Of a stretch of DNA of 64,000 nucleotides, positions 1 to 9,139 are shown in pieces. The stretch covers positions 51,673,680 to 51,737,679 of the forward strand of contig CM055105.1 in NCBI GenBank assembly GCA_029204225.1. Reading direction: 5' to 3'. The DNA comes from Diphasiastrum complanatum. Taxonomy: Eukaryota; Streptophyta; Lycopodiopsida; Lycopodiales; Lycopodiaceae. Position 1 is the stretch's first letter; each line of letters begins with the position of its first letter. The notes below the pieces were generated by a model. It saw only the letters and a program-made list of their open reading frames with translations. It had not been told where the DNA came from and did no database searches. Position numbers and translations under genes: made by a program.

Positions 1-1731
1 TGATCCCATGCTCATCACAAAAAGCCTTGAACTTGTTAGATATGTACTCACCACCATTGTCACCTCTCAAGCACTTGATCTTTGTGGAAAATTGGTTCTC
101 CCTTGCATTCTTGAACTTGACAAAGACATCATTTAGGAGATAGATCCAACAAAATCTACTAAAATCATCAATGAATGTTACATACATCTTAGCTCCACTA
201 TTGCTAATTGTAGTAAATCCATGAATATCCGAATGTACAAGTTGAAAAGGATTTGTAGATCTAGAAATAGATCTAGTATAAGGTAGTCTATGTGACTTAG
301 ACAAAGCACAAGACTCACAAACATGCTTGTCATTACTTAAGGAACTTGGAAGACCAATCACAACCTTCTTCCTTGACATTACCTCCAATGACTTGAAGTT
401 GAGGTGTCCCATCCTTTTGTGCCAAACCTCTTGAATAGAAATTTGCTCCCTTGCAACACATCCAATTTGGTTAGCAATAACGCAAGCATCAAGTTTGAAC
501 AACTTCCCTTGCCTTTTACATTTTCCAATCAAGACATCCTTCCTTTTGGTCAAATAAGAATCTCCATCAAACTCCACCTTGAGGCCCTTACTTAGCATTT
601 GACTCACACTAAGCAAATTCTTGGTAATAGATGGAATAAACAAGACATCCTCCAAATGAACATTCCTATTTGTAGAGAGAGAAATAGGAATTGTGCCAAT
701 CCCTTTGATTGCACACTCACCATCATTGGTCGTGTAGATCACCCTCTTGTCATCTCCATATGCCAACAAAGAAGTGAAGTACTCTTTGTGAAGGTCATGT
801 GTGAACTTGCTCCACTATCAATCCACCAAGGATCTAGATCTCCATCATTAGCAAGCATACATGAAGACATCACAAAAGCATCATCATTTGCATCTTGCAC
901 ATCCAAACCATCCTCATCAAGAGTAAGATTACCTTGTTTGTCTCCTTGATCTCTCTTCTTCTTGTAGCACTCACTTGCAAAGTGTCCTTTGATGCCACAA
1001 TAGAAGCACTTGAGCTTTGATCTATCCTTCTTTTTGCCACTTGAAGAAGCATCCACTTGATCTTGCCCTTTAGACCACTTGCTTTTAATTTTGCCCTTGA
1101 ATTTGCTCGTTGTGAACATAGCATCCTCTTGAAGTGTCGATGTAGATCCACCTCTTGATTGAAGCCTATATTCCTCATTGATCAAGACCTCTTGAAGATC
1201 CATCAAACTTGGCAAAGTCTTTTGAATAGAAATACTTAAAACAATGTTAGCATGAGCATCCAACAAGCCATTAAGAATCACTTGAATAAGCTCTCCTTCC
1301 TTAATGCTTTCATCTATGCAAGCTAACTCATCATTCAATACTTTCATTCTCAAAACAAAAGTACTTGGACTTTCTTCATTCTTTCGCAAACAAGAAAAGA
1401 TTTGCCTTCTTAGAGTCAACACTCTAGAAGTAGACTTGGATTCATAAAGCTTCTTCAATGAATTCCAAGCTTCCAAAGATGATGTGCACTTACCAACTTC
1501 CTTGAGAAGTTCATTGGTAACATTCATCTTTATCATGTGTAGAGCCTTCTTGGCCCTCTTGTAATACCTCAATTGATCTTGTTGTGTTGCTGGTCTCTCC
1601 TCCAAACCTACAACAATATCCAAAACATCATTCATCTCAAGAAGTGACTCCATCCTCACTTTCCATAATGAATAGTTACTTGAAGTAAGCCTATCATTGG
1701 CTTCCAACATGACTCCAATTGAGGTTGCCAT
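1..1731 (-). pseudogene. copia A1 gag-protease-integrase polyprotein, frameshifted
   Basis: The start is the ATG at 1731 (MATSIGVMLEANDRL), matching A3 at 42696. Gag covers residues 1 to about 240 and ends in the zinc knuckle CFYCGIKGHFASEC (242-255, CX2CX4HX4C), which binds the element RNA in virus-like particles. The aspartic protease signature WWIDSGASSHMT follows at 302-313. A one-base shift near 780 ends the first frame at 739. In the shifted frame the pre-integrase HKRMGH motif and the integrase core (LRGDNGGEY near the left edge) can be read to base 1. The element is therefore recently decayed. RT lies outside the window. Confidence 0.9.
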
Positions 1732-2316
1732 GTAGCAATGACCTGATCTTCTCTTTCAACCTATTTCAATGCACAAAGCACTCCTTTGAACAACAACAAA
1801 TGCTTTCGAAAGATCACCAAGATTTGAAACTATCTCACAAATTCTCTTCTAGCACTTATCCAAGCAAATCAACACATAGAATCATGGAATCTTGATCAAC
1901 CTATGATCTATCCTCAATCTAATGACTTTTGTCACTTCCTAAGATTGAAACACACTCAAATGAAGTCCAGAAACCTCACTATCTAGAGATCCAATCAAAA
2001 TTAGAGTTTTGACAAAATAACAAAAATTTGACTATTCCAAATCTACATGCAAATGCTGAAAATTTGATATGCAATCTATAAGCCACCACTTAGGCTGAAC
2101 CAATGATCCAAAAATTGGCCAAATCCAGCATGTGAATTCAAAAAACGAAATTGAACAAGTATATTGACCTATTTAGTGTTTTGATCTACAAAAGATCCAA
2201 TCTACAAAAGCAAAAAATTCGATTTTGGTGTAGAATCCTCTCTAGCATGCTCTAGACTTGATATCTTCAACAAATCATTGATAGATCTGATTTCCTCCTT
2301 CATAACCTGAAACACA

Positions 2317-2329
2317 AGCTTTGGTACCA
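2317..2329 (-). other. tRNA-Met primer-binding site of copia A1
   Basis: The minus strand reads TGGTACCAAAGCT directly after the LTR. It differs at two positions from the usual plant site TGGTATCAGAGC, which A3 keeps intact at 43283-43296. Copy A1 would therefore prime poorly. Confidence 0.85.
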
Positions 2330-2979
2330 TGTGAAAGATTTCAGATCCTTAAGATCCAATCTACTTGAATGATCTTTGGTTAGAAAGAGAAATACACTAT
2401 CAATTTCACCAATGTAGAAAAATCAGCATCTACACACAATTTGAGATGCAAACACTAATAGAACTTGATCAAACTTGAATGAAATGATTATGTACTGTTG
2501 CTGTCCGTACAAAACCAGCAAGCTATTGTATTTCACACGTGCGGATCCAAAAATAACAAATATAGATCATTCTACACATAGAATTGCAAGCAATCACCAA
2601 GATAGTGCACCAATGGATAGTAGAACCCAAGAGAACCATGTATAAGCATGAAATGAGATAGAGAAGAGAGAAGACGACTCTCTCCATGAGTTACATCCTT
2701 TTATAGCAGGTCCAAACCCTATTTGGCCACTTGGCTTTCCCACCAAAATGCTAACCCTACCAATTTTGGGTCTAGATTCAATGTACCCAACTTATTCAAA
2801 TTGAATCTACTCAAACTCGCATTCTATATTTCCCACACTTTCAAAAAGTGTTTATTCAAATTAAATTTAGACTAATGAACTTTGAAAAGTCAACCTCTTA
2901 GTCTAAATCAAGTTTTGGCCTCAATATGCCAAATATGGAAATATTGCAAAATGTGAGGAAACTAGTTGAATCTTTCACA
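2330..2979 (-). repeat. 5' LTR of copia A1 (650 bp)
   Basis: On the minus strand it starts TGTGAAAGATTC and ends AATCTTTCACA, giving an 11-base terminal inverted repeat with the TG...CA ends of LTRs. It directly abuts the primer-binding site at 2317-2329. The copy at 43297-43946 has exactly the same length and is very similar. A palindromic CACACGTG-type box lies near 2534. Confidence 0.93.
2697..2706 (-). promoter_or_regulatory. Probable TATA box in the A1 LTR
   Basis: The minus strand reads CTATAAAAGG inside the LTR, upstream of the expected R region. The same block is present in the A3 LTR near 43668. No transcript start can be proved from sequence. Confidence 0.55.
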
Positions 2980-3451
2980 CACCACGTGTTCTCTTGTCTA
3001 TGGTGGATTTGGCCAGTGGGTAACTAACCCGACATCGAACTCTGGATAGACTTAAAAGTGTTCTGAAACTCTTTTGTGAGTTTCTCCATCTGTTGTTGGT
3101 GTTGGTGGTTAAGCAACTCCATCTGTGTCTTTCATAACTATTCTCGAGTGTCATCATTTGGGCGAGCTTCTTGGACAGCACGATGTGCTCTCCGTTCTCG
3201 TGGTTCATCAACATCTGAGCCCTCGTCTTCTTCCCGAATGGCATCAGACATGGATTGTTTTAATGATGTATATTCATCATTGGAATGAAGTTCACATCTT
3301 ATCGATTGTGGGAGTCCAACGAGGAACCAAATGATGAGCATGGATTCGGTGGGTTGCTCTTGTACCTGACTTTCTAATCATTTAAATTGTTCAATGTAGT
3401 CACGTACTTTTTTGTCTTTTGTCATTTTGATATTACTTATTTGCCACTCAG
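2980..3451. other. Unassigned flank between LTR A1 and the gene island
   Basis: The minus strand can be read as an acidic, Glu/Arg-rich stretch (3341 down to about 3140, with EEDEGSDVDEPRERRAHR) followed, after stops, by a Gln-rich stretch (HQHQQQMEKL). It could be a coiled-coil or gag relic, but I recognise no family. On the plus strand, the pyrimidine-rich end at 3420-3451 serves as the intron 3' end for the next feature. Confidence 0.35.
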
Positions 3452-3927
3452 GACTTCGAGAAAGATGACAAAACCAAAGTACTAAAAGTTGATGTATGGA
3501 AAAAGCTTGATAGTATGATTGCTATTTTAAGAAAAGAAAAATACTCTGATATTGATAAGAAAGCTGTTCAAAAGACTTGTGGCGAGTTTGTTAATGAGGT
3601 ATCAAAAGCATGGGGAGAATATCACATCACTCATTACATGGTTAGTATAAAATTTTCAAAATGCTTTCAAATTTTCATATATATTTAGATCCAAACATAA
3701 GACTAACATTATGATTTTGACATATGCAGCACATACTAAGAGATCATACAACATTTTTTGCAAATACATATGGAAGCTTGAGTGTATGGTCATCACAAGG
3801 GATGGAGAAGTCACACTGGCAAGCACGAGCAACATTTCATCAAAATACACGACATGGAGGAACCAATGAAAACCGAAACTTCATTTGTCAATTGTTTCAG
3901 TGGTTCTACCGCAGAGTTCAGATTTGA
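3452..3927 (+). pseudogene. Two-exon fragment of a transposase-like protein
   Basis: Two open segments join across a clean intron: exon 3452-3640 (acceptor CTCAG before it, donor ATG|GTTAGT) and exon 3730-3927 (acceptor ATATGCAG), ending in TGA. The joined frame is uninterrupted for about 128 codons. It contains HILRDHTTFF, then SLSVWSSQGMEKSHWQARAT. From memory, this order (H..L..H, then SQG(M/L)EK..) is seen in uncharacterised transposon-like proteins of many eukaryotes, but I cannot name the family. No start codon is visible, so 5' exons are missing or lie in decayed sequence near 3000. It is convergent with the next gene, 210 bp away. The plus-strand fragment at 41536-41945 may be another part of the same kind of gene. 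Confidence 0.5.
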
Positions 3928-4136
3928 CATATAACAAAGTCCACACACTACAACAAGTTTAGAAAAGTATGCAAGTTCATACAGGAAGAGAAAATTAGAT
4001 GAGTGATGAGTAGAAAATCATCACTGTCATCAAATCTTGACAGGTTCAGAGTTGCTTTGCAAATTCATTGAACAAGAGAGGAGAAATAGCCAATGTAAAT
4101 GTATTGATTGTATTATAACAAATTAAAAAGTGTCAA

Positions 4137-5653
4137 CTATTCATCATCAGATCTTGTATCAGATTCTATGGTAGTATTGTCATGAAGAAATTCTCTACTA
4201 GCGTATGCATCTAATAGATGTGCATTATCCTTATTTCCACTAAGCTCAATATAAGTGGGATACAATGAATAATGGGAGCTCCTTAAAGGAACATTCCCAT
4301 CAATAAAGCCTAAAATGTTCAAAACATAAGATCTTTTGACAAAAATAATCTTATTCGTCTTAACAAATTTATGTCCTCCTAGGTAAAATGATAAAGCTTT
4401 AACTGCCATTATAAGACTCTCCCCGACTAGGCTCAGCTTGGAATGAGCAATACAGATCTCATTCTTCAGGAAATGCCTAAGATAGTGGCCCAGTCCACTG
4501 TCCCTCTGGAACGAGGATGCGTGTTGTCTGAAACCACCTCGTCTCGCAGCAAAATCATCTATTATGAGAGCATCCTGCAATAGTAAATATGTTAGCAAAA
4601 ACACATTCAGTGATCGAAAACATTCAAATGCAAGAAAGATTAAACACTTACACATTCTTCATCATCAACATCAACCAGATCAGGACGATCAATATAATGA
4701 CCACGTATTGAAGTGAAATCATTAGTGAAATGCATTAATGATGGACGAGGGAAGCCCATATGGGATTGAAATGCCATGAATTCTTCATCGGATGGTCTGT
4801 CTCACCCATCCTCAGCTATATTTGATAAAGTCTTATTCAGGCATTCTTCACCGGTCATAAGTCCCTCCTCATCATCAAAATCAATACCAACAACAAGGTC
4901 ATCTGTTTCAAAATCTACAAAGTCGGAGAATTTGAAAATTGTGCCGGATAATAAACATAGAACCTCGTCCTCACGATAGTCAAAAAATTTACATAAATCA
5001 GCAGTAGTAAAATATACATCGTCATTAATATAATATACAGACAAATTGAAAAGACATTTCGACTCCTCCATAGATTTGGATTCATCATCAGATGTATTTT
5101 GGCCAACGAAAGAATCTCGAAGAACATCAGTATTCACATCAATAAAGTCACTTTCCTTATCAGGAGTGTCAATAAGAAAGTGACTGATATCCTTAATAGC
5201 TGACTGAACAGAGGATGGTGCAGAAGGAGGGTCAACAACAGAAACTTCATCATCATCTGGGATCTGAACTAACAGAAAAAGTACAAAACCACTCTGAAAT
5301 TCAACCAATCGACATTTCTTGTTGCAATACGGACACATTGATCTGCTTTTGAAAAGATCAAACAATTTGGTGAACATTCTATCCAGTCTATGTCTGAAAG
5401 CTAGGAAGAAATGAACAAGATCAGTATAATGTATGTACTGGAGTGGACCTATGGAGAAAACATGCTTACTAAGTATATCTCTGAATCTGACATAATGGTC
5501 ATAAAATACGTCAGAATTTGGTTGTGCAGTCTTGAAAACATGTAGATATGGCCTGAATAGATTGTGGATATAGTCTAGCTCTTCAGTAATCTCAAATTCA
5601 CTAAGAAATGAACTCAAGCTTGAATCTCGTGAGGATGATGAGGAAGAGGCCAT
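4137..5653 (-). pseudogene. Unrecognised two-exon gene A with one in-frame stop
   Basis: The likely start is the ATG at 5653 (MASSSSSSRDSS), which sits just after the palindromic intergenic region; an upstream in-frame ATG at 5701 would lie within that region's repeats. Exon 1 is open for 283 codons to a TGA at 4802-4804, then stays in the same frame for 49 more codons to a GTAAGT donor at 4651. Exon 2 (4574-4137, acceptor TTGCAG) continues in phase to a TAA/TAG-type end after an acidic tail (ESDTRSDDE). The total is about 478 codons. A CPYCNKKC cluster near residues 107-114 could bind zinc. Long Asp/Glu- and Ser-rich stretches follow. The TGA could be a deaminated CGA. I do not recognise the family. 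It is divergent from the H3-Ulp1 gene and may have shared its promoter. Confidence 0.6.
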
Positions 5654-5666
5654 GGTAGTAACGTGA

Positions 5667-5828
5667 ATATCGCACTTGTGCGCGAGGGAGAATTGAACCA
5701 AAACTAACTATTAAAATGGCGCACAAGAGGGATATGTACGGTAGGCAGATACCGAATATTGCACTTGTGCACGAGTAGGTATAGTTGCAAGCAAACGGAA
5801 GGCAATGAGTGCGCACAAGAGCGATATG
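5667..5828. repeat. Left array: four alternating ATATCGCACTTGTGCG-type motifs
   Basis: Copies are at 5667-5686 (+, ATATCGCACTTGTGCGCG), 5718-5735 (-, GCGCACAAGAGGGATATG), 5756-5775 (+, ATATTGCACTTGTGCACG) and 5811-5828 (-, GCGCACAAGAGCGATATG). Each +/- pair could form a hairpin with a loop of about 30-35 bases. The array starts 14 bases upstream of the gene A ATG, so it would lie in that gene's 5' leader or core promoter. Confidence 0.75.
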
Positions 5829-5896
5829 CCGCAAATTTCGAGAACGAAAAAGGTAAAAATTTGATTGGTTTTTGTGCCATTTATACTAAATTTTTG

Positions 5897-6151
5897 CACG
5901 TGTGGTCAACGAACTTAGGACACGTGTCAACTTTCAATTGGACTACGAGTGCAAGCACGTGTGAGGTGACACCAACACACGTGTGAAATCCTGGACACAT
6001 GTCGCATGTTTACTCGTTTGCTCGACAACACGTGTCGCTCTCGCATTTGATCGTACAAATTCAACACGTGTAATGTGACAAGGTGACACATGTCACTCTC
6101 GCATTTGTCGTAGAACTCTCACACGTGTGACAGGACGTCCTTTCGCACGTG
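5897..6151. promoter_or_regulatory. Central cluster of CACGTG (G-box type) sites
   Basis: CACGTG occurs at 5897, 5921, 5956, 5978, 6029, 6065, 6122 and 6146, and CACATG at 5997 and 6087. Most sit in a wider ACACGTGTSA context. Successive spacings are 24, 35, 22, 19, 32, 36, 22, 35 and 24 bases, so the first three mirror the last three. In plants CACGTG is bound by bZIP and bHLH factors; binding here is an inference. Confidence 0.7.
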
Positions 6152-6213
6152 CGAACTGCGATATAAAATCACAAACTTTGATGAATTTTTTTTCACTTTA
6201 TTTTAGGCTCCGC

Positions 6214-6467
6214 ATATCGCACTTGTGCGCGTCCTTCACAATCAAAATTCCTCCTACCGCCTTCCATGCGCACAGGTCCGATATGTCTGCCTATGTGTCA
6301 TCCCATATTGCACTTGTGCGTCTTTCCTCAAAACTAATCGTTCTCTCTAATATTCGGCTCGCACAGGTCCGATGTACCATACATTCTGTCCGTACATATC
6401 GGTCCTCTGCGAGTTCTTTATCATCCTTCCCTGCTCATCCTAACCATCATGCACAAGTCCGCTATTA
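6214..6467. repeat. Right array: six alternating motifs of the same family
   Basis: Copies are at 6214-6231 (+, ATATCGCACTTGTGCGCG), 6268-6285 (-, GCGCACAGGTCCGATATG), 6305-6320 (+), 6359-6374 (-), 6396-6413 (+, degenerate, ATATCGGTCCTCTGCGAG) and 6451-6467 (-, GCACAAGTCCGCTATTA). Orientation alternates strictly. The last copy ends 14 bases before the ATG of the H3-Ulp1 gene, the same gap as on the gene A side. Confidence 0.72.
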
Positions 6468-6481
6468 CATAGTACACGTCC

Positions 6482-6883
6482 ATGGATAGGAGAAAGCAGA
6501 CAAGGAGGGACTTCTTCTCTCCTGGCTCATCCTCATCCCCTACAGTTGCCATCACACCACCTGCTAGACCTAGAACGTGCAACCGCAGCAGGTGGCTCTC
6601 TGAGATATGGAAGTATCAGAAATCAATAGCTTTGTTGATCCCAAGAGCTCCATTCTACCGTGCTATCCGGAACATAAGAAAAAATGATCTCGGACAGTTG
6701 GTTAGATTCACACCCAGTGCTCTTCAGTGCCTTCAAGAGGCTGCTGAAGATTACATTAGCCTTTGTTTTTAGGATTCTTTTTTGCTTGCCATCCATTCCA
6801 AGAGGGTTACCATAATGCCCAAGGATTTTCAGCTCCTGATGAGGATGAGGGATAGGTACTGTAGGTTACATGTATCTCAGCCT
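6482..6883 (+). other. Histone H3-fold segment of gene B
   Basis: Residues 1-40 are a short basic tail keeping R2, K4, Q5, T6 and R8 of H3 but not the K9-K27 region. Residues about 40-134 cover alpha-N through alpha-3: KYQKS, a LLIP..PF block, RFTPSALQCLQEAAEDY (alpha-2) and AIHSKRVTIMPKDFQL (loop 2 and alpha-3). Identity to canonical H3 is strongest at alpha-2 and loop 2, which contact DNA and H4. One nonsense codon falls between alpha-2 and loop 2. Confidence 0.85.
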
Positions 6884-7136
6884 GCTGCTCCTAGACCAAC
6901 TCCTGTAGATAGGACTGATCTTCCTACGAAGCGTCCTAGGAACCAAACAGCCCCCAAGTGCACTCCTAAGAAAGTGAAGCCTAACCCTTCAGATTCTGTG
7001 AAGCCTAACTCGGAATCCATTGTAGATAATGTTGTTGTTGATAATGTTGTAAATATAGCTACCTCTGTTTTGGATACCCCTTCAATTGTTGTAGATACTA
7101 CACATCCACCTCCTCCTCCTCCTCCAAATTTTTATA

Positions 7137-7789
7137 TGTGAAAAACTCAGATCCAAAAGATGCTAAAGTTTCATAAAGATCTTGGCCATGGAAGTTATGC
7201 ACATCTAGATTGAAAAAATGATAGAAATTGTGATGTTAAGCATACTAAACATCAACTAAACATCAAAATCTGATCATAAGCTTCCACAAACAGAAACTTG
7301 CTGTCCCTGTCCGTACTTCAGAGCCTACAACCTGCATTTCACACGTGTGAAGCCATAGCAACAAAGAAATCACAATTCTAGTGGCTAGAATGCAAGATAT
7401 GAACAAAAAAGTGAGAGAGAAGAAGATGGACCTTCAAAGAGCATAACATTCATTCAATAGAATGAAAATGAGATGTGTACATACTCGTGGAGATGGCTAT
7501 TTATAGCAGCCATAGTGCCTCTTGGCCACTTGTCTTATGATAGGCTAAAATTGGGGTCCAATAGGATTCACCCATATACCTAGAAATTTGGTCAAATAGG
7601 AATGCACCAAATTATGAGCCAATAGAAGAGCTCCACACTCGACCTCCTCTAATTAATGTGACCTCAAAAGTAGTGTACACATACTTTGGGCCTCTACATA
7701 CATGTATGAACCTATCTCTAACTTTTATTTGGCCATAGGCCTACAAAATCTCAAGTTAGGAAAATACTACTAGTTGACAATTTTTCACA
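7137..7789 (-). mobile_element. Solo copia LTR (653 bp) inserted in gene B
   Basis: It begins TGTGAAAAACT and ends TTTTTCACA on the plus strand, flanked on both sides by TTATA (7132-7136 and 7790-7794), a 5-bp target duplication. It resembles the A and E1 LTRs read in minus orientation, with a CTATAAATAG TATA-like box near 7497 and a palindromic CACACGTGTG at about 7333. No internal element sequence remains, as expected after LTR-LTR recombination. Removing the LTR and one duplication keeps the gene B frame open for at least 40 codons on each side. Confidence 0.92.
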
Positions 7790-9139
7790 TTATACATATA
7801 TAGATTCGGATGATTATCTTAAATTTGAGAAAGACATATCCAATGTTATAGATACTATTGGTACTCCTTTTTGCTTCAGACTAGATGAAGTTGATTTTAG
7901 TATTAATTTTAGAGTTATAGATTGCTTGGATCTCAAAGTCATACGGGCTCCTATCAGTGATCCTGTGATAGAGTCCGGGCTTACACTCTTGCAATATGAC
8001 ATTGCAAGAGATTCATCAAATGAGTTGCTGGTGCTAAGTAACTTTATGCTTCAGGCCTTCAAGGAGAACAATGACACATTGTCACAATGTTTGACAAGTA
8101 AATTCACACCAGCAACAAAGTATCTGCTCATACCTTATCATACAAAGTAAGATATATTAAATGCTTCTTGTTGTTTTATGCATTAACATTGGCATTGTCA
8201 ATGGAAACTATTCTCAGAATTGCAGCTAAAGAAAATTCAATCTTATTTTGCAGTGACCACTGGAGTTTAAACCTAATCTCTATTAAGACATCTATAAAAA
8301 ATATTATTAAAGGTTTTTGTGTCAAGATGAATTCGGTGAGAAATACGCATAAGGATGTAGATAATACCTTCCATATCTAAGTAAATATATTCCTACAGAC
8401 GTTCCCCATTCCGTGGACTGGCAGATCGTCAGTTTGGAGGTAAACTCTATCTTTCTTAATAGCATTTTGAAATCAGTATTCTAATGAAATATTTTCAATC
8501 TAATTCATTTTGTTTCATAATTGATTTCTTGTGTGCTGAATTATTTTGCAGTCACCCCAGCAAAATGATTCATTCAGTTGTGGGTGGTACACATTATACA
8601 ATGCAAGTTGTTTTTAGAGTGGTTTAACCTTCAACAAGATGTTGATATTTCTAAGGTAATAAATTCTGTTTATTCTTATTTTGTAATCATGATTAGTTTT
8701 CTATTATGGTGATGTTTTTGGCCATTACTAATACATGAATGTTCTATTTTGCAGTTTACACTTCCTGAGTACACATCAAGCCAGGTGTACATATTTAGAC
8801 AAGAAATTATCCTGAGTATACTGGCTAAGGCAAGGCTTCAGCCTCCCGTTATTGATGATGGTGCAAAGGATGATGTAGCTATACTAAATTAAGATAAAAA
8901 AAATATAGATAGCATAGAACAAAAATACATGTATAGACTTCATAGAAAGATATACATTGATATATCAAACGCTTCTCCAATTTATGAATTTGGGAGCACA
9001 AAATATATCTACAGATGCCCAACTTGGGCTTTCATTTATTGAATGAAAGAGTGTATACACAGGTTTTTACTAAAGTTTATTTGAAACTATTGTTCTCCCA
9101 CAATCGTGATTGTTGTAGGTAGATCTTTGCAGCACGTTA

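Larger units (their letters stand above)
1..2979 (-). mobile_element. Ty1/copia LTR retrotransposon, copy A1 (left part outside window)
   Basis: Reading on the minus strand, the order is 5' LTR (2330-2979), tRNA-Met primer-binding site, untranslated leader (1732-2329), gag, protease, and the start of integrase, which runs off the window at base 1. That order (gag, protease, integrase before RT) is the copia order. RT, RNase H and the 3' LTR would lie left of the window, so no target-site duplication can be checked. Two more copies of the family are in the window, at 17575-18469 and 41947-43946, with LTRs of 630 and 650 bp. Confidence 0.93.
5654..6481. promoter_or_regulatory. Palindromic divergent intergenic region between genes A and B
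   Basis: This 828-bp region separates two head-to-head genes. It has three blocks: a left array of four alternating motifs (5667-5828), a central block of CACGTG boxes (5897-6151) and a right array of six alternating motifs (6214-6467). Distances of the motifs from position 6022 match on both sides: about 194/192, 247/246, 287/283 and 336/337 bases. The mirrored partner always has the opposite orientation. The region is therefore an imperfect inverted repeat, degenerate in sequence but conserved in motif layout. A shared bidirectional promoter is the simplest reading; joined ends of two transposon copies is an alternative. Confidence 0.7.
6482..8892 (+). pseudogene. Histone H3-like domain fused to a C48/Ulp1-type cysteine protease domain
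   Basis: The ATG at 6482 begins MDRRKQTRR, which lines up with the H3 tail MARTKQTAR. A histone fold follows: SEIWKYQKSIALLIPRAPF, then LQEAAEDYISLCF, a TAG at 6770-6772 where H3 has Glu, then in the same frame LLAIHSKRVTIMPKDFQL. Loop 1 is one residue longer than in H3, and LLIP and EAAEDY recall plant CENH3. After a basic, Pro-rich linker, a solo LTR (7137-7789) interrupts; the frame is continuous across it. The Ulp1 part has LLIPYHT followed, across an intron (8147-8253), by DHWSL (catalytic His), then MNS where LDS (catalytic Asp) is usual, and after a second intron (8440-8551) SPQQNDSFSCGWYTL (oxyanion Gln and catalytic Cys). A last exon is at 8755-8892. Single-base shifts occur near 8378 and 8607. 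About 478 codons in all. Present state: pseudogene. Confidence 0.82.

Noticed and set aside
599-949. Plus-strand ORF of 116 codons
   Set aside because: It lies antisense to copia A1 protease and gag and has no protein-like motif; it is a shadow frame.
5701-5834. Extending gene A to the ATG at 5701 or reading minus-strand ORFs at 5601-5899
   Set aside because: These frames pass through the left motif array; the Ser-rich start at 5653 lies just past the array and mirrors the gap seen for gene B.
6127-6489. Plus-strand ORF of 120 codons upstream of the H3-like start
   Set aside because: It reads through the alternating-motif array, overlaps the gene B ATG in another frame and shows no domain. 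The repeats give it an accidental open frame.
8336-8398. An intron between MNS and the VPHS..WQ block of the Ulp1 domain
   Set aside because: Splice-like signals exist, but the join would put the next exon out of frame. Reading straight through with a single-base shift keeps Ulp1-like text throughout.
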